Assembly (NCBI GenBank): GCA_020432595.1
Contig: JAGQGA010000346.1
Coordinates: 1 to 6,189, forward strand
Reading direction: 5' to 3'
DNA: 6,189 nucleotides
Source of the DNA: Anaerolineales bacterium
GTDB taxonomy: Bacteria > Chloroflexota > Anaerolineae > Promineifilales > Promineifilaceae
Shown here: positions 4,931 to 6,189 of the stretch, piece after piece
Numbering within the stretch: position 1 is the stretch's first letter
How the letters are laid out: every line of letters begins with the position of its first letter
Position numbers and translations under genes: made by a program
Notes under the pieces: model-generated
What the model saw: the letters and a program-made list of their open reading frames with translations, nothing else
Database searches by the model: none
What the model was told of the DNA's origin: nothing

Positions 4931-4989
4931 TCGGTAATCAGTAATCAGTAAGAGTTGTACCGATTACTGATTACTGGTCACCGATTACT
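4919..4989. repeat. heptamer-based hairpin between racemase and proC
   Basis: Two 31-base arms (4919-4949 and 4959-4989) are complementary at 25 of 31 positions around a 9-nt loop. They consist of tandem TAATCGG/TAATCAG units and resemble the hairpin at 2778-2838. The left arm overlaps the last codons and stop of the racemase gene; the right arm ends 11 nt before the proC ATG. There is no T-run. Confidence 0.8.
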
Positions 4990-5000
4990 GCCAAAATGAT

Positions 5001-5819
5001 ATGTTTGAAGGAACAACCATCTCATTCATCGGCAGCGGCATTATGGCTGAGGCCATGATTCGGGGGCTGATTGACCAACAGGTCGTTGCCCCCAGCCAAA
5101 TTATTGGCTCCGACCCTTATGAGCAACGCTGCGCCGAGCTACAGGAAAAGTACGGCATTTACACTACCACCAGCAACGAGGAGGCGGCTACCAAGGGGGA
5201 AATCGTCGTTCTCTCCATCAAACCCCAGTCGTTGAACAAAGTCATGCCGGAAATTCGCGGCCGACTGCGGCGGCGCGACCTGCTTATCTCCATCATGGCG
5301 GGTGTCCCCATCAAACGGTTAGCTGATGGCATTGCCCACGCCGCTGTTGTCCGCGCCATGCCCAACACCCCCGCCCAAATCGGCCAGGGCATCTCCGTCT
5401 GGACAGGCACACCGGAAGTAACCGAGGAACAGCGCAATCAGGCCCAGGCCATTTTGGAATCGTTTGGTGAAGCCATTTTTGAGGAAGATGAACGCTACCT
5501 CGACATGGCGACCGCCCTCAGCGGCTCCGGCCCCGGCTTTGTTTTTATGTTTATGGAAGCAATGATTGATGCTGGTGTCCACATGGGCTTCTCCCGCCGC
5601 GTCGCCGCGCAGCTCGTTTCCCAAACCATTTTGGGGTCGGTGGCTTATGCCAACCAGTCAAACAAACATGTGGCCGAACTGCGTAACCAGGTCACATCCC
5701 CCGGCGGCACCACTGCTGCCGGGCTGTATCACATGGAAAAAGGTGGCTTCCGCACCGTCATCTCCCGCGCCATCTGGGCCGCCTATGAACGCTCCATTGA
5801 GCTAGGCAAGGGGGGATAA
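5001..5819 (+). CDS. proC: pyrroline-5-carboxylate reductase
   Basis: A 272-residue cytoplasmic oxidoreductase that reduces 1-pyrroline-5-carboxylate to L-proline with NAD(P)H, the last step of proline synthesis. The length is usual for the family. The N-terminal Rossmann fold begins with FIGSGIMAEAM (G11-x-G13-x-x-A16), followed by LSIKPQ (71-76) and VVRAMPNTPA (116-125). The C-terminal dimerisation and substrate domain has TALSGSGPGF (171-180) and the family signature VTSPGGTTAAGL (231-242). All diagnostic motifs are intact. The ATG at 5001 gives the expected glycine-loop position; the ATG at 4996 is out of frame. No Shine-Dalgarno is visible, and a hairpin ends 11 nt upstream. It follows the racemase by 70 bp on the same strand and could be co-transcribed, which would fit an amino acid metabolism group, but the repeat between them weakens any operon claim. 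It carries no copy of the palindrome so common in the preceding genes. Confidence 0.94.
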   Translation: MFEGTTISFIGSGIMAEAMIRGLIDQQVVAPSQIIGSDPYEQRCAELQEKYGIYTTTSNEEAATKGEIVVLSIKPQSLNKVMPEIRGRLRRRDLLISIMAGVPIKRLADGIAHAAVVRAMPNTPAQIGQGISVWTGTPEVTEEQRNQAQAILESFGEAIFEEDERYLDMATALSGSGPGFVFMFMEAMIDAGVHMGFSRRVAAQLVSQTILGSVAYANQSNKHVAELRNQVTSPGGTTAAGLYHMEKGGFRTVISRAIWAAYERSIELGKGG

Positions 5820-5828
5820 TTTATCGGA

Positions 5829-5890
5829 CGCGGACGAACACGGACGAACACGGACAATAGGAAATCCGCGTTTGTCTGCGTTCGTCCGCG
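5829..5890. repeat. decamer-based hairpin between proC and galE
   Basis: Two 26-base arms (5829-5854 and 5865-5890) pair at 22 of 26 positions around a 10-nt loop. All four differences are transitions; two would still pair as G-U in RNA. The left arm contains CGGACGAACA twice in tandem (5831-5850) and a partial third copy. The T-rich but interrupted sequence after it (TTCTGTTTTC) could give weak termination of proC transcripts. Confidence 0.78.
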
Positions 5891-5901
5891 TTCTGTTTTC
5901 T

Positions 5902-5906
5902 GGGGG
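5902..5906 (+). promoter_or_regulatory. probable ribosome binding site of galE
   Basis: GGGGG, 6 nt before the ATG at 5913; purine-rich and well spaced but not a consensus AGGAGG. Confidence 0.45.
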
Positions 5907-5912
5907 TTTTCT

Positions 5913-6189
5913 ATGTACATTTTGGTCACGGGCGGGGCTGGTTATATCGGCAGCCATACCTGCTTGGAACTGTTAAACGCCGGTTATGAAGTCGTCGTTG
6001 TGGACAATCTTGCTAACAGCAAGGTGGAATCGCTGCGCCGGGTGCAGGCACTGACGGGCAAATCGCTTGCTTTCCACCAGGTTGATCTGCTGGATGCGGC
6101 AGCACTCAATGACATTTTTGCCGCTTACCCCGTTGAAGCGGTTATTCACTTTGCCGGGCTGAAGGCGGTGGGCGAATCGGTCTCGCAGC
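5913..6189 (+). CDS. galE: UDP-glucose 4-epimerase, N-terminal part (runs off the window)
   Basis: The first 92 residues of a short-chain dehydrogenase/reductase that interconverts UDP-glucose and UDP-galactose using tightly bound NAD+. The protein opens directly with the NAD-binding loop [11 protein letters not shown] (G7-x-x-G10-x-x-G13). Next come the end of the second strand [10 protein letters not shown] (Asp31, cofactor ribose contact), FHQVDLLD (Asp58) and [13 protein letters not shown] (77-89), which is characteristic of GalE rather than of other extended SDR enzymes. The catalytic Ser/Tyr/Lys would lie beyond the window. The start at 5913 leaves no residue before the first strand, as is normal for GalE. 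It lies 93 bp after proC on the same strand, beyond a hairpin, so it may be a separate transcript. GalE supplies UDP-galactose for cell-surface sugars or galactose use; nothing here tells which. Confidence 0.92.
   Translation, partial: MYILVTGGAGYIGSHTCLELLNAGYEVVVVDNLANSKVESLRRVQALTGKSLAFHQVDLLDAAALNDIFAAYPVEAVIHFAGLKAVGESVSQ

Overview
The window is bacterial DNA, compact and moderately GC-rich. I cannot place it firmly. The gene content, the intergenic hairpins built from short repeated units and a recurring genic palindrome would suit an environmental Chloroflexota-like genome, but that is only an impression.

Layout. Positions 1-907 are a graveyard of two insertion sequences: the catalytic C-terminal part of an IS4-family transposase broken by a one-base frameshift, then the last residues and probable right end of an ISL3-family element. 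Next is a divergent pair: a MarR-family repressor on the minus strand (896-1366) and a DUF1801-type small protein on the plus strand (1471-1926). They share a 104-bp intergenic region where two outward promoters overlap across an imperfect palindrome, the classic layout of an autoregulated MarR switch. A nested-palindrome hairpin (1955-1989) closes this module.

From about 2 kb onward every gene is on the plus strand: a type A24 prepilin peptidase without the cysteine-bearing N-terminal domain, a COG3375-type GNAT acetyltransferase, an enolase-superfamily N-succinylamino acid racemase/o-succinylbenzoate synthase, pyrroline-5-carboxylate reductase (proC), and the start of UDP-glucose 4-epimerase (galE), cut by the window edge. 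The GNAT and racemase genes are neighbours 64 bp apart. In other bacteria this pairing (N-succinyltransferase plus N-succinylamino acid racemase) belongs to a route that converts D-amino acids to L-amino acids. The third enzyme, a succinyl-amino acid hydrolase, is not in the window.

The most striking signals are at DNA level. (1) The palindrome AACGGCCGTT, or its 9-base core ACGGCCGTT, occurs nine times between 1999 and 4411, in all three reading frames, with near-matches besides. This resembles the highly iterated palindrome HIP1 of cyanobacteria with a different sequence. (2) Three gene junctions carry long imperfect hairpins made of tandem heptamers (TAATCRG, twice) or decamers (CGGACGAACA). 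The two heptamer hairpins bracket the GNAT-racemase pair, and each ends about 10 nt before a start codon with no Shine-Dalgarno sequence. No tRNA, rRNA, CRISPR array or defence system was seen, and no stretch over 300 bp lacks a gene or gene remnant.
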